Shown here: one piece after another, positions 48,395 through 61,429 of the stretch
Position numbering within the stretch: position 1 is the stretch's first letter
How the letters are laid out: the number at the start of each line of letters is the position of its first letter
From: Gnetum montanum
Lineage: Eukaryota > Streptophyta > Gnetopsida > Gnetales > Gnetaceae
NCBI GenBank assembly: GCA_015680685.1
Contig: MNCI01006175.1
Coordinates: 75,032 to 139,031, forward strand
Length of the DNA stretch: 64,000 bases
Reading direction: 5' to 3'
Notes under the pieces: model-generated
Databases searched by the model: none
Seen by the model: only the letters and a program-made list of their open reading frames with translations
Told to the model about the DNA's origin: nothing
Program-made: the position numbers and the translations under genes

Positions 48395-48625
48395 CATGAG
48401 AAGTATGCCAAATTGAGAGATTAAGGAAGATGATCTTTTCTTGGGATATTTTCCTAATGTTAATACATCTAAATTCTCTTCAAATTGGTAGGGTCCCTTC
48501 ATTTTCCTAAAAAATTTTAGTAATGGAGCATATTATATAGCAGACTTATATGGGAATCAACATTTAGATCCTATCAATCAAGTCTACATTCAGCAACACT
48601 ACACATGATGCTCTAGAAAAAAAAA
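48395..48625 (+). pseudogene. Integrase C-terminal domain (outer Tat element)
   Basis: AT-rich sequence reading KEDDLFLG, then KFSSNW-GPFIFLKNFSNGAYYIADL and DPINQVYIQQHY. This is the GPY/F-type C-terminal block of gypsy integrases (family form K-F-S-P-N-W-x-G-P-F). The integrase core between this and the inner element's truncated domain is missing, so the join near 48360 is a deletion or recombination junction. Confidence 0.65.
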
Positions 48626-49450
48626 CCAAGCATCATTAGGTTTGCTCTAATCCTTTTTCTTCTTAATTATGTTTTATTACATTACTTTTAATCCCCTCCC
48701 TACCTTTCTTTTCATCATTTCTCTATCTCTCTCTCTCTATGTGTTCTACTATCATTCTTCTATATCTCTCTCATGCAACCTCATCTATTTTTCTCAATCT
48801 CTACTTATCCCATTCTACTAACATTTCTTCTTATTAGCATGCTATGATGAGGATATTTGTAATAAATCTACCTCATGTAGAAATCAATGAGTGTTCTACC
48901 ATTTTTACTCCATGTGAGGATATGTTGAATTTAAGTATAATATAAAGAAAATCTATTAATTATAAGCATTAACATCATTAGAATGTGAGGTTAAGTTGCT
49001 CTCAACTTCTGTGACATAATACCTCAACTTGAGGCATAGGTGATGTTCCTCATTTTTCTTTCATGTTATTAATTTCTCGATTTCACAACTCTAGTTTTCA
49101 TCCCTCATCTTTCATGTTCCTCCATTATTCTTCTAACTTACCTTCTTGTCTCATTTTCTTCTTTCCATTAATACATTAGTTAGAATTGAATGTTTTAGTT
49201 CTACTTCAATTGGGATGCATTAATATTTTAAGTAGGATAGGGTGTGAATATCATTAATAGCATTATTTTGATCATCTTGTATGTAGGATTTAGTCAGGCC
49301 CCTATTTTGTAGCATAACACCATTCTCATAATAGGTGTATTGATGACATCTTGGTATTCTTTCCTTCTATTTTCTATTTTGCAGGTACATTCATTCATCA
49401 TTCATTCTCTTCTTGATGGATCCTTCTTTGACACCATAGTAGCATCCACT
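48626..49450. other. Outer element 3' untranslated region
   Basis: AT-rich, with a CT-rich simple run near 48720-48745. No accessory ORF is seen. It ends at the polypurine tract. Confidence 0.5.
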
Positions 49451-49462
49451 AAGAGGGGTCAA
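49451..49462 (+). promoter_or_regulatory. Polypurine tract of the outer Tat element
   Basis: AAGAGGGGTCAA directly before the 3' LTR start TGTTGTATCC. Confidence 0.65.
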
Positions 49463-51462
49463 TGTTGTATCCACTTCTTTGGTTTGACATTGACCAAGAC
49501 AAGAGTGGTTTCAACATTTTTTTATTAAAGCTCAAGCATCAAAGTCCTCAAAAACAACATCACATGATACAATTTTAGCTCTTAAAGACTTGTAGAAACC
49601 ATTTTACCTCATATCCCAATATATGAGCATCAATTTTAGTGACCCTAGAAAATTAGAAAATGAAATATTTTCTATGTCCTACTAGTGATGCTAATATATC
49701 AACCTAAGACCACCACCTTTGCATTACCATCTTCAAATCCATTTTTGAGCCTTAGTTTCAACTTTGTGAGACCACAAATAACTTATCTACATTAGTTTAA
49801 GTATGATAGACATCAATTTTTTGCATTTTGAAAAATTTCCCTTTGGCCAAAAGAAGAAATTTTTTTCTAAGTCTAGTGCTAATGCTGACTCCATTGTTAG
49901 CACTAGTGTCACTAGTTTCAGTATGGGCACAGCACTTTTCCATCTCTAAAAACTAGTGTTTTGACTCCAGTTTTGACCTCTTGGGTCCTTTGACAACTAG
50001 TTGACATCATACTCAAAAATCAATAGGCAAATTTAGTAGATTTGGAGGTAGTTTGGAAGGTCAACACTAGTTTTAAAACTAAGTGTTGCTAGGTGACATT
50101 GATGCTAGCATCAACATCATCCCAACAACATCACTATGGAGCAAGGCCTCAATTTTAGCATTTAACATCTTTGTTAAAGACCAAGGCTCTTAGTGTCTCT
50201 TAAGCATCATCATGATGTAATTCAACATTAGTTTGGATGTTGAAAATGATCACTTAATCTTGGAATGGTAATATGAAGGATGCCAAGAAAAAATTCTAAC
50301 TTCCTAGTGATGTTGATGCTAATGCTAATGTTAATGTTAGCATCACCACTTATCTCACCTACATTTTCTAGCTTTTTTAAGTCCTAGTTTCTGAAAAAAA
50401 CTCTAAGTTAACTTCACTTGACTTAGGGGTTAAATTTGAAAAATGTAGGCCTGCAAATACTACATCAAAACCTAAATTTGGGGCTAGTTTTCTTAAGATC
50501 TAAAGCACATTTTTGATTTTAAGAGTTAAAAAGCATAAGATTCTACCTTTGAGTATCTCTTTCATGCTCCACTACCACTACAAATCCCTTTGGATGTTCA
50601 TGAGCTTGGTCTAGTGCCTAATTCTATGATAACTTATGTTCTAATGCTAATGCCAATGTTAGCATTATTGTCACCTAGGTAGCATTAACATCACTATTCT
50701 AGAGTTAGAATTTTTCATCATTAGTATCACTATTCTAGATTTAGAATTTTTTAGCATTAGTGTCATCTTTTCAAAGTGAGAATGTTTTAGCATTAGCATC
50801 ACTTTCCTAGAGTTAGAATATTTTTAGCTCCAGCATCACTTATTGGACAATTATCCTAAAAAGCCTTGTTCTACCTTCAAATCAAATTTGGATGGTTTTT
50901 GCAGCTTTCCCACTCATATCTTCACTTTCAAAAGGTAAAATTTCATCACCAAAATCCATACTTAGCTCTATTATCAATTTTATCTCTTATACATTTTGTA
51001 GCACCCTTTGTAGTTTTGACCTTTCATAGGAGATGAACTTCAAATTTCATTAATAAAGAAATCTTAAATATTTTGAAGGGAATTGTAAACCATTTCCTAC
51101 ATATTAAGTTTCCCATTTCTCATCATTTTTATTTTTATTTTCTATTTGCTTTCTAATGCTTAGATTTTATTTTACATCATTCATAGTTTATTTCTATACT
51201 TGGTTTTATTTACATTACATAGATATTATCAGTTCTATTATCTAGAATTATTGTTTTCCATCATTTCCCCTACCATTCCTAGTTTATGGGTGGTAGTGTA
51301 ATTCTATATTTGATTTAAAGTTTGTGCTCCTTTGTGTCATAATTGTTGACTTAGTAAGGATTATATTAGGATGAAGATCATTTATGGCCATAAGTTAGGT
51401 ACTTAACATCTAGTTCATGGAGGTGTTTCTTGTGAGGTTGAAAAAGAATAAATTGTAGGAAT
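49463..51462 (+). repeat. 3' LTR of the outer Tat element
   Basis: Homologous in order and orientation to 28821-31009; ends near GTAGGAATA at 51462. It holds the same ~45-bp internal repeats (50675-50865) with GATGCTAATG/TTAGCATC words. No TG...CA end is preserved at the right. Confidence 0.75.
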
Positions 51463-51930
51463 ACCTCTTATCTTATATGACATTAAATGTTAAATAGTAT
51501 AAAAGAGGCATGAACAAGAAATTAGTATGGAAAAAATAAGAATGCTTTGGTGGATGTTGAATGTTACCAAAAAAGATAAACTACAAAAGAGATAGACATT
51601 AGAAAAAGACTTGGAGTCTCTTATATTTGAAATAAGTCAAAAATTGCTACTTAGATGGTTTGAACGTGTTCAAGAAGATCAACCAATCATCCTATAAAAT
51701 AAAGTTGCTACATCATTGTTATAGAAAGCCACTAAAAGGAATATCAAAAGGGATATAAAAAAAATAAATTAAAGGTGATTTGGAGATATTTAAAATAAAA
51801 AAACATCTAGCTCTTTATCGAAATAAAAGATGAACAAGAACTCATGTAGCCAATCTCATTTTATTCGGATAAGGCTAAGATGATGAAGATGATAAAAAGC
51901 CAAAATACCTATGATACCAATGTGAAGCAT
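51463..51930 (+). pseudogene. RTE-like LINE 3' end fragment
   Basis: Reads KNKNALVDV in place of the family's E-M-R-M-L-R-W-M, then KKDKL, then LLLRWFERVQEDQ, the usual R-L-R-W-F-G-H-V-x-R block close to the RTE C-terminus. It directly abuts the 3' LTR and may be the other half of the LINE at 27940-28815, with the middle of RT lost. Confidence 0.55.
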
Positions 51931-52305
51931 AATATAATTAATACACGAAAAGCCTAAATAATGATGATATAGTACTTGGGGTGAGCATATTATGGAATTG
52001 ATTTAATTGTATTTTAGATTTAATACAATCTAAAGGACTATACAAAGTGTATATTTTACTAATATAAAATTCAAATCTTTGATAATGCCATTGGTAATTC
52101 ATTATTCAATACATTACAAGCTCAAAACATTTGTATGAAAAGCCTATTAACTTTGGCATATTATAATTATACATTCATTACATTTGTCTATTCTACAACA
52201 AAAACAACATCACATTATAATATTGAGTAAGGACATTTTGATCTAGTATTCTATAAACACTTAACTTGTTAAGGAAATTTATTATTTAAGATGTAGTTTA
52301 ATATA
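51931..52305. other. AT-rich spacer
   Basis: No coding or structural feature seen between the LINE fragment and the solo LTR. Confidence 0.5.
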
Positions 52306-52310
52306 CTTAT
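52306..52310. repeat. Target site duplication CTTAT, left
   Basis: CTTAT precedes the LTR and is repeated at 53073-53077 right after it. Confidence 0.9.
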
Positions 52311-53072
52311 TGATGAGTGGCGAGGTACCCCTACACTCAACCATACGAATACGAGCATTACACGTGCGATTTGGTCGAACTCTGTAGACTAAGTGCCTAC
52401 ACGCCTCATGGAACACTTAAGGTTAATCATTTGTTGTCTTCCCAAACTTACTTGTATTTGTCACGGTTGTATGGTTACGTAAGTCTGAGGTACATGATTT
52501 TTATATCTTTCTGTTTTATCTCCTATGCTATTGAGGTGAAGGGTGAAGAGACTAATTCACTAACTTTAACTAACTAACTAAGTCTAAATTAACCTAGCAT
52601 CAGCATCCGTTCCCACTTACTGTTCACACCCTGAACTGATGCAACCTTGGTTACCAAATGCTAGTCGTTGCTGGGATCACCAAGCGTAACGCACGTGCTC
52701 GAAGTGGTTGCACTGAGGCACTTAACTAGGAGAGAAGGGTTGAGAGAAATTTAATTAACTAAGAAAGCATTTAAATGATAAATAGTAAATAATAATAAAT
52801 AAAATCCTAATTAGCCTATTCCATGCACTACAAGGTTTATCTAAGAAGTTCATCTTTATTGCCGTACACAAAGTTGTGTTCAGGTACAATATTTACTCAA
52901 ATAAAGATCTGTTCACTTTGGAGTTCCTATTGCGGACACATGGAAATTATTCTATCTATGGAGAGGTAAAAATGCCAGAGTTTCCCTACGGTCTAGGCTT
53001 AGCATGTGGAACAAGGAAGAGTTGCCTCTTATTTATAGACTTGGCGGCGCACCGCGATATCGCGTCCCATCA
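52311..53072 (-). repeat. Solo LTR of the element 1 subfamily
   Basis: Starts TGATGAGTGG and ends GTCCCATCA, 762 bp, with perfect 5-bp target duplications and no internal sequence on either side. Closest to the LTR of element 1. Minus-strand TATAAATA at 53030-53037. It arose by recombination between the LTRs of a full element. Confidence 0.93.
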
Positions 53073-53077
53073 CTTAT
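53073..53077. repeat. Target site duplication CTTAT, right
   Basis: Perfect copy of 52306-52310. Confidence 0.9.
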
Positions 53078-53129
53078 TTTTAAAAATTGTTTTTCCTTTT
53101 TTAAAAATAATAATGTGATGCTAGATAGC

Positions 53130-54423
53130 CTACTTTCTTTAGAGGAGCACACCTAAGCTATGATGTCTATGTCAAATGAAAAGGCTCTAGGTATTAATTT
53201 TTTCCAGGTTGAATTCTAGAAATGTTTTTGGCCTTATATTAAACAAGACTTTTATAATATGTATAAGAAAGCTATAAGAAATGGTTCTTTAGGCAAGACT
53301 CAAAATAGAGGTTTGATGAAAATTTTACCTAAACAAGGAGATCCTACACTATTAAAAAATTTGAGACCCATAACTTTTGTTAAATATAGCTATAAAATTA
53401 TTCTTCATAAAGTGGCTTCTAAACTTAAGCATCACATTTTTAGCATTATGAATAGGTAGTAAACTAGATTCATTCTAGGGGAGAGAAGGAATGATCCAAC
53501 AGTATTTTTTATTAAAGTTAGACTTTGCTAGAGTTTATTTTAAAAGCTATTTAGCATATGCAACTTGGTCAATTATTTGTCATCATGTTTCTCTTCTTTG
53601 TAAAGATTCTTCTAGTATAGTTTTAGTCAATGGTAAATTAAGTGTTGAATTCTCCTTGCAAAGATCTATAAGAGAAGGTTTTTCTCTTGTATTCTTTTTA
53701 TTTATTATTGCTTCTAATATTTTGGGGTATGCTTTTGATTTGCTAATTAGGTGAATACTATCTAAGAAATGTTTCTTAGAGGATCTTTAGGTAGTATTTA
53801 TATCAACCAATTTGCTAATGACATCTTTAGCTACTAAAAGAAGATCAATATGAGATTCAAAATGTCATAAATATCATTTAAATTTACTATGTGCTTTAGG
53901 TTTTAAAATTAATGAGGATAAATTTAAAGCCATTAGACCATCATGCAGGCCTATTAAGATTGATAGTATGAATTTTCCTTAGAAATGGATTAAACCAAAT
54001 GTGACCTTCAATCTCCTTAGTATGCCTATTACTGTTATTCATAAAATTTCCTAATTATTGTAGCTTCTTGTTTAAAAAGTTTAGCAAAAAGTTAATATTT
54101 GGTCTTGGTGGAACTTGTCTGTAGAAGGAAGAATTATTATGACTAGCATATTTTGTCTTTTACCTATGTTTATTACTCTTATTTTATTGCTTCCAAGAAA
54201 AGAAGCTACAACAAGCTAGAAGATATTATTAAAAACCATATTTAGAAAAATTCTAGTTTTTCTTATGGCCTTGCTTAAGTTAAATGCAAGATTTGTTATC
54301 TATCCAAAGATAATGGTGGGCTTGAAGTTGGTAGATTGCATAATCAATCTTTAGGTTTATTTAATAAATGTACCATTTAAACTATTGAAGTGAAAAAGGA
54401 TGAAAGAAAATGCTTAGAACCCA
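53130..54423 (+). pseudogene. LINE reverse transcriptase fragment
   Basis: 53160-53460 reads MMSMSNEKALGINFFQVEF then FWPYIKQDFYNMYKKAI, GLMKILPKQGDP and LKNLRPITFVKYSYKIILHKVA, the finger and palm blocks of plant LINEs (n-x-K-s-p-G, I-P-K-x-G-D-P, R-P-I-T). 53491-53754 continues with LLKLDFARVYFKSY and GFSLVFFLFIIA. Later palm and thumb sequence is decayed. Cut at 54423 by the LTR of element a. Confidence 0.75.
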
Positions 54424-55294
54424 TGATGAGTGGTGAGTACCCCTACGCTCAACCATACAAGTCACTAAGCATGCACATGTGATCTGGTCAAATTTCATGG
54501 ATTCTATGTGTTTTGGTACACTAGTCTTTAGGAAATGAACTTACCCTAATAGTCATTCATTGTCTTCCCAATTGCACTCATGATATGCAAAGGTATGGAT
54601 AAGTGTAATCAAGGTGTATAATTTTTATTATTTTTATGTTTTATGTTTTGGGTGCTTAAAATAAAGGATGAATGGAATGAAGTAATTTAATTGCTAATTT
54701 AACTTAACTAACCTAACTAATTCTAACATAAGCACATGTTCCCACTTGCTGTACACATCTTGAACACGTTTAGCTCTACTAGGTTACTAAACATTAAGCG
54801 TTATTGGGATTACTAAGCATCAAGCATATGCTTAAAGTGGTTGTACTTATGTGTTTAATTAATCTCTACTTAATCTAGCTTAGTTTAGTCTAATTAATTA
54901 TTTAATTACTTAAAGCATTAAAGGAAATTACATAGGAAATTAAATGCATAAATAAATAATTAATCTATTTCCAAGTGTTGTAAGGTTTATCATAAAGCTT
55001 GTCTTTATTGCTGCATGCACTACTGTGCTTAGGTACAATAGTGCTCAAATAAAGTTTTGTATACTCTGGACTCCTACTATAGGTACTTAGAAAAATATTC
55101 TAACTTTGAAATCACAAAACTATAAGAGCTCTGATACAACTATGATAAGAAATTCCATAAACATGGTGGGTGAGTGTGTTTTTATAGATGAAAATAGAAA
55201 CTACATCGATGGGGCCATGTCAACACATCAAATTATGCATTGACAAGGCCTAGTTGACAGGGCTAAGTCGATGTAGCCAATCTATGATTCATCA
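54424..55294 (-). repeat. 3' LTR of element a
   Basis: Starts TGATGAGTGG, ends GATTCATCA; 871 bp. Minus-strand TATAAAAA at 55179-55186. The U3 has GGCCTAGTTGACA-type repeats, unlike the GATATC type of elements 1 and 2. The polypurine tract starts at 55295. Confidence 0.88.
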
Positions 55295-55499
55295 TACCCC
55301 TACGACTGAATGAAAACTTGTCCTTGAGTTATTTACAAATTTGGGAAGGTATGGGATTATTGATTGATGAAAAACATATGAAAAGCACAAAAAAATACTA
55401 AGTGTTAGAGTGTATGGATATATAATCATTACAAAATTTTCTAGTTTTCAAGACTAAAAAATTAAACATAAGGATAAAATTTGATAAACACACTCTCCT

Positions 55500-57104
55500 T
55501 TGATGGCATGAAGATGATGGAGAAGATTAAATAGTCTTAGGAAGTGGGGGCTTCTGAGGTTTTGAAGGACCTTCTCCTGCTTCAGGTGCATGTGGTGGTT
55601 GAGGCTGTTGTGGCTATCCTGCTACCATTGCAACTTCGAGTGAAAGATGGAAAGAATCCAACAATGCTTTCATCTTCTCCTCCTTACTCTTGGGATCATG
55701 CATAGTCCATGTAGCTTTGCCAACATGGGAAAAAATGGGCACATCCCAAGGATAGGGAATTTTTGGGAACAACTCCTGAACATTGACAAACCAGGTGGAA
55801 AATTGTTTGCATTCAATGTCAAACACCTTGATTGCATTTACAGTTCCTAGTAGTCATTCATCATTCTAGCTAGGTTCTCAATAGTTGATTTTTGATTAAT
55901 GAATCTTGCCTTGAGAACTTCAAGTTCAATGTTTGTAGTCTCAAGCTTTTTTTTGGTCTCTTTGTGATGCTTAAGCTCTACCTTATATAGCAAGTATGAG
56001 CTAGTCACTTGCTTTTCTAACTTTGACCATGGTCATCCAGTAGTCAACATTGCCAAGTTTACATATCGAAGATTAACAAGCTCCATATATTCAATCATCT
56101 TTTCTATTTGCAACTCCTTCATGCAGATCTCTACTTTGTTGTAGGCATCTATCCCATCAATGATAGGTTATCACACTTCTTTTCCTTGCTAAAATTGTGG
56201 GAGGATCTCATTGAGTTTTTCCTTAGCCATCTAGATGTATGTTTTATTAACTTCTTTCTGTAGGCTAACTTGATCTTTTTAGTGGTTCTTGACTCTTTCA
56301 AATTTGAAAGCCTCATTCTTCTAGGTAGTAATATTAATTACAAATTTTTGGCATAAGGCATGGACTTCCTTGATAGAGTGATTTCTATTCTATGCTACCA
56401 ATCTCCTAAGCTTATTGTTCATCCTAGCTAGCTACTCCTACTATTGATGGATGAATTCTTACATTTGTTATTTTTGTACATGAACATTTCATTGGCTATG
56501 ACTTTTTGTAGTTATCATCTCATTCTCTTGGTGCATCTGGACCAAGTCCTTATAAATGGAATATGTTTTGGCCTTGGCCATAGACTAGTCAAAGATGGTT
56601 GTCACCATCCTTGCCTCAACTTGTTTGAGTCTGTCTTGAAGTTTTTGAAAAGCTTAATCTCTTGTTAGTGTAGGGTTGAGGAGTAGGGGATTAGCAAGAT
56701 GGGCTCTTAATTTGATAACCTCTGTAGCCAAGCATTGGTTTTGTGCTTGAGCCATTTCAAGTTGCCCTTCTAGAATGATGCACTTGCCCTTTGCTTCAAG
56801 TAGATTTCACTAGGTTGTAGTGATAGTATCCAAAAAATCAAAGATATCTAGAATCAATTTCTTGGTTCCCAGTAGTTGGTCTAACAACTCTTCATGCTAG
56901 GCTATGCTTAGTCTTCTACTAATAGTTCTTGTGGACCTTTACACATCTCTAAGTGTAGAAATGTTTGGTACAGGCACCATAAGTGTGTTTAAAGCTTTAG
57001 CAATTCTATCTGCAATGACTTCTGCTATTGTCTCCTACCCTTGGTGTTGCATCACCAATACAATTACCCCTTCACCCTCCTCTAAGCACATTGAAAGGTA
57101 GCAT
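55500..57104 (-). pseudogene. Third ORF of element a, C-terminal part
   Basis: 55614-55826 reads FSTWFVNVQELF, IPYPWDVPIF, ATWTMHDPKSKEEKMKALLDSF, the conserved C-terminal motif also present in element 2 (7800-8030) and element b (near 58370-58450). Upstream, in broken frames, is a charged coiled-coil-like region. Interrupted by element b. Confidence 0.6.
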
Positions 57105-58010
57105 TGATGAGTGGTAGGGTACCCCTACACTCAACCATAAGAATCATGAAGTGTTCACGCATGATCTAGTCAAATTATGTGGACTCTATAGTTTTCCAGT
57201 GCACTAGTTCTCTAGGAAGTAAATTAGATGTTGAGGACATTTGTTGTCTTCCCAACTACACTTGTGAAGCTTAAGGTTACAGTTTAAGTGTAATTAAGGC
57301 ACATGATTTTTATCATTTTATATTTTAGGATTTTGGTGCTTGAAATAAATAGATGGAGAATAAAGTAATTTAATATCTACTTTAATCTAATGGGCTAACT
57401 ATTGTTCAACTGGTCCTAACATAAGTATCCATTCCCACTTTCCATACACATCCTGAACACATATAACGTTGTTGGGTTACCAAGTGTTAAGTGCTGCTAG
57501 GATTACCAAGTGTCATATGCATGCTTGAAGTGGTTGTACTTATGTGTTTACTTAATTGCTATTTAGCTTATCTTGCTTAACTACTAATTAGCTTAATTAT
57601 TGAAGAACATTGAATAAATAACTAAAAACATTAAATGTATGAATAAAATATTTAAGCTATCCAAAATGCTGCAAGGTCTATTAAGAAACTTGCCTGTATT
57701 ATTGCACACATTGTCATGCTCAGGTACAACAATGCTTGAATAAAGATCCATACACTAAATGATTCCTTCTATGGGCACTCAGGAAAATATTCTAAGTTTT
57801 AAATGTAAAAAAGGCATGAGCTTTGCTACAACTATGACAAGATAATGCCTAAAAATGAAGGGTTGGCATGTATTTATAGGCAAGAATAGGCCCTATGTCA
57901 ATAGGGCCATGCCATGCATTAAACAATGCATTGATGGGGCCTAGTCAACATGGCCTAGTTGATGGGGCCTAGTCAATGAGGCCTAGTCTACATGATGCCA
58001 TGACTCATCA
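57105..58010 (-). repeat. 3' LTR of element b
   Basis: Starts TGATGAGTGG, ends GACTCATCA; 906 bp. Minus-strand TATAAATA at 57871-57878. The U3 carries several GGCCTAGTTGA/GGCCTAGTCAA units. Polypurine tract (minus strand CATGGGGGTA) at 58011-58020. Confidence 0.9.
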
Positions 58011-58199
58011 TACCCCCATGGTTGAATAAAAACTTGTCCTTGAGTTCTTTACAAAATTAGAAAGTTATGGGATTATTAACTAGCACATAACACAACAAAA
58101 CTAACATGACAAAACTAAGTGCCTAGGTGTATGAATCAACAAAATTACAAATTTGTAGTGTTCATGATACAAAATTAAACACCAAAAAAATTTTAGACA

Positions 58200-61065
58200 A
58201 CACATCCTCTGATGGCATGAAGACAATTGAAAAGATCACATGGTCCTAGGCGATGGAGGCTCCTGAGGCTTCGATGAACCTTCTCCAGCTTTAGGCACAT
58301 CTGGCAGTTGAGGCTGTTGTGGTTGTTTAGTTACTGTTGCAAATCTTGGTGGAAGACGGAAAGTTTCCAATAATGCTTTCATTTTCTCCTCCTTACTCTT
58401 GGGATTCTACATGATCTATGCAACTTCTCCAATGTGGGTCGAAATGAAAACATCCCAAGGATAGGAAATTTCTAGGAATAGCTCTTATCATTGATGAACT
58501 TGGAAGCAAATTGTTTGTGCTCAATGTTGAATTTCTTGATTACATTTTGCAACTCTTGGTAATCATTCATTCTCCTAGCTAGGTTCTCAGTAGTTGATCA
58601 TTGATCTTTGAATCTCACCTTGAAAACTTTGAGTTCAGCATTTTTTGTTACAAGCTTTTGCTTAGTGTCCTTGTGGTGCTTGAACTTGTCCTTATATAAC
58701 AAGTACAAGTTAGCCACTAACTTTTAAAGTTATGAATGTGACTATTTGGTAGTTAGCATTGCCAGATTTGCATAGCGTAGATTGGCTAGTTCCATATATT
58801 CAATCATTTCATTGATTTGCAACTCATTGATGTAGATCTTTATTTTGTTATAAGCATCTATCTCATTAATGATAGGTTGCCACACCTCTCTTCCTTACTA
58901 GAGTTGCTAGAGGGCCTCATTTACTTTCACCTTAGTCACTTGGATATGTTTATCATTCATCTCCTTTTGCAAGCCAACCTAGTCTTTGTAGTGGTTCTTG
59001 ACTCTCTCAAATTTGAGAGCCTCATTTTTCTTGGTGATAATTTCAATGGTATATTTCTAGCATAAGGAACAAATCTTGTCCATAGAGAGATTGTAATTTT
59101 CTACTACCAATTTATGAAATTTTGTGTTCACTTTGGCTAGGTGCTCCTACTATTGATGGATGAATTCTTGCATCTATTGTTTTTGTACATAAACATTCTG
59201 TAGGTGATGGTTTTATGCAGTCAACATTTCATTTTCTTGAAGCATCTAAGCCAAGTCCTTTTGAACTGAATAGGTATTTTCTTTGGATATAGACTAGTTA
59301 AAGATGGCCATTACCATTCCCTCAACTTGTTTCAATCGCTCTTGAAGCTACTGAAAACCCTCATCACTTATTATTACATGGTTGAGGAGTGTAGGATCAG
59401 TAAAATGGGCATGTAATTCAGCAATCTCTATGGCCAAGTGCTGGTTTTTTGCTTGAGCCATTTCAAGTTTTTCTTTTAGGATAATACATTTTCCATTTGC
59501 TTTAAGTAGCTTCAACTGGGTTACAAGAATGCTATTCAAAAAATCAAAGATGTTCAGAATTGGTCGCCCAATTTCCACCAGTCAGTTTAGTAACTCTTCG
59601 TGATGGGCTACACTTAATCTTATGCTAAAGGTTCTTGTGGATGTTTGAACATCTCTAAGTGTAGATACATCTAGTATAGGAAACATAGGTGCATTAAGTA
59701 CTTCAATGATTCTATTAGCTATGAATTCCTCTGTTGTCTCCTACCCTTGGTGTTGCATCACCAATACAATTGTGCACTTGCCATTCTCCAAGTACACAAA
59801 AAAGGAGGTGGCATTATTAGATATTTTTGAAAATAAATGATGTTGAGAGAGAGATACCATTACCTTTCAGGCACTAGGATTTGATCTTGTAGGTAGCTAC
59901 ATTCATTGGGCTGAAAATATTGGTCCACCTACCTCCATTTGACTAATCATTCAAGTGAATTCATTAAGGTGACTCTTCGTTGATCAATACACAAATGGAT
60001 TCCCACCACTTGTTCCTACTTATTGTTGTTATTGTTGCAAGAGTTGCTCTCAGATTTTATGCAAGCACTTAATGGTAGTGTAGGATTTTGATGTTGTTTC
60101 TTGAGCAGGTGGTGGAGGTGGCAGTTGCTACTCCCCTTCTTTAGACATGGCAAGTGTCTTATCCTTCATCATTTTAGACCAAGAGGTAATGGGAGCATGC
60201 CTAATTATGTTGTTGGAATAACAAATTATCCTTGCTCTTTTGCAAAGTTTTCTGATAAGACATGGGAATGGTAGGATTTTCTTTCCACGTTCATTCTCTT
60301 TAAAATGCTTTCCTATCTATAGATAGTTTAATTATGGAAGGTTTGCCAAAAATTTTCTACTTACAGCAGCACATGCTTAGGCAAAGAAGGTAGTCATATT
60401 ACTAGGCCTCATTGTCAAATTGAGTTGATAGGCTACTATTTTAAAGTATATGCACTTCGTTAGTGTGAGTGTGCCAAACTCCTTGTGGTCAACCATGTAA
60501 CACTACTAGGTCCACTTCTTTTTCACCTTTGGATAAGCTTGTATAGAAAGTTCTGTTAGTTGTGTTCTAGAATTAGGCAACCCAAGAGCCTACAGAATGG
60601 CTTCAACTAGGTAGGACACCTAAATATCTTTGATCTTCATAGTGGAACATGCGCTTCTATTATTCTAGAAGTGATGATTGGCCACATGGGAGAGATTTGC
60701 AACTGTCTTTACCTTCACTGGAGCATTCTCTAAGAATGGCTCGAAGTTTAGTTTTTGGAGAACTCAATGTTGGATAGTGTAAGACCTACTTATGTTGAGG
60801 CAAGCTTGTGTCAGTGTGACTTCAAGTCTCGATATAGGCCCTGGTGCCTCTCCTCGCTATGATTATTTTTTTGTAGCCTCTTCCTTGGGAATTTGTTGAA
60901 CCAATTCCACTTTGGGCTTCTTTCAAAGAGGTCTTATTGCATGCTTTTTTTGCCTATTCTTGGGATTGTTTTTTCTAGCCCCTTCCAATTCTGTGTCATT
61001 TCTCCCTTTTATGAGATGGTCCTCCCTCCTGCGGTCATTTTAGTCTTGGTACCATTTGTATTCCC
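58200..61065 (-). pseudogene. Third ORF of element b, decayed
   Basis: Begins near 61065 and ends near 58250. N-terminal part (60400-60600) reads LGLPNSRTQLTELS, EFGTLTLTKCIYFKIVAY and MRPSNMTTFFA, matching NLPNTGPKVAHLS, YGELTLEERIYFKIDTY and LNRISTYVA of element 2. Coiled-coil-like middle at 59348-59578 (KEKLEMAQAKNQHLAIEIAE). C-terminal part reads SYPWDV and KSKEEKMKALL. Same order as in element 2. Numerous stops. Confidence 0.6.
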
Positions 61066-61429
61066 AACATGACCACAGGTTAGCGATTATTGTGTAGCAT
61101 GAAACAATTGAGATACCTTATCTCGTTAGGAAAGTTACACCTAGCTAAGTTGTGATTATGGATAATTTGATCAATTTTAATTATTAGTTTATTTGTATTT
61201 TGATGTTAACAAATGATTATAGTCATACTGGAGGCCATTGAAAAGGTTAAACTTTCAAAAATTGATGGTTTAACATCATTGTATTTATTAACCCTTTGGG
61301 GGAGAAATAATTTTCATTAGAAATCTTAAGGTTTGCAGCCCCCATGACTAGGAGCTTATTGTCGGTAGTTGCACGATCGAAGAACAGAGTGATTTGGACA
61401 AACGGTTAGAAATTAATGGGCATTGGAAG

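Larger units (their letters stand above)
28821..51462 (+). mobile_element. Outer Tat-lineage gypsy element with ~2.1-kb LTRs
   Basis: Two long direct repeats (28821-31009, 49463-51462) in the same orientation flank a primer binding site at the left and a polypurine tract at the right. Between them are a decayed gag and protease (about 31.5-34.45 kb), a nested second element (34455 to about 48360) and the C-terminal part of an integrase (48.40-48.62 kb). The outer element's own RT, RNase H and integrase core are missing. LTR end flanks (AAACT, CCTCT) do not match, so no target duplication is preserved. Confidence 0.7.
54424..57104 (-). mobile_element. Element a: Athila-like element, 3' end, interrupted by element b
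   Basis: 3' LTR (54424-55294), polypurine tract, then part of the third ORF, cut at 57104 by the LTR of element b. The sequence just before the cut (CAATTACCCCTTCACC through AGCAT) matches element b's own third ORF near 59770-59815, which shows that b inserted into a. The rest of a lies beyond the window. Confidence 0.8.
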
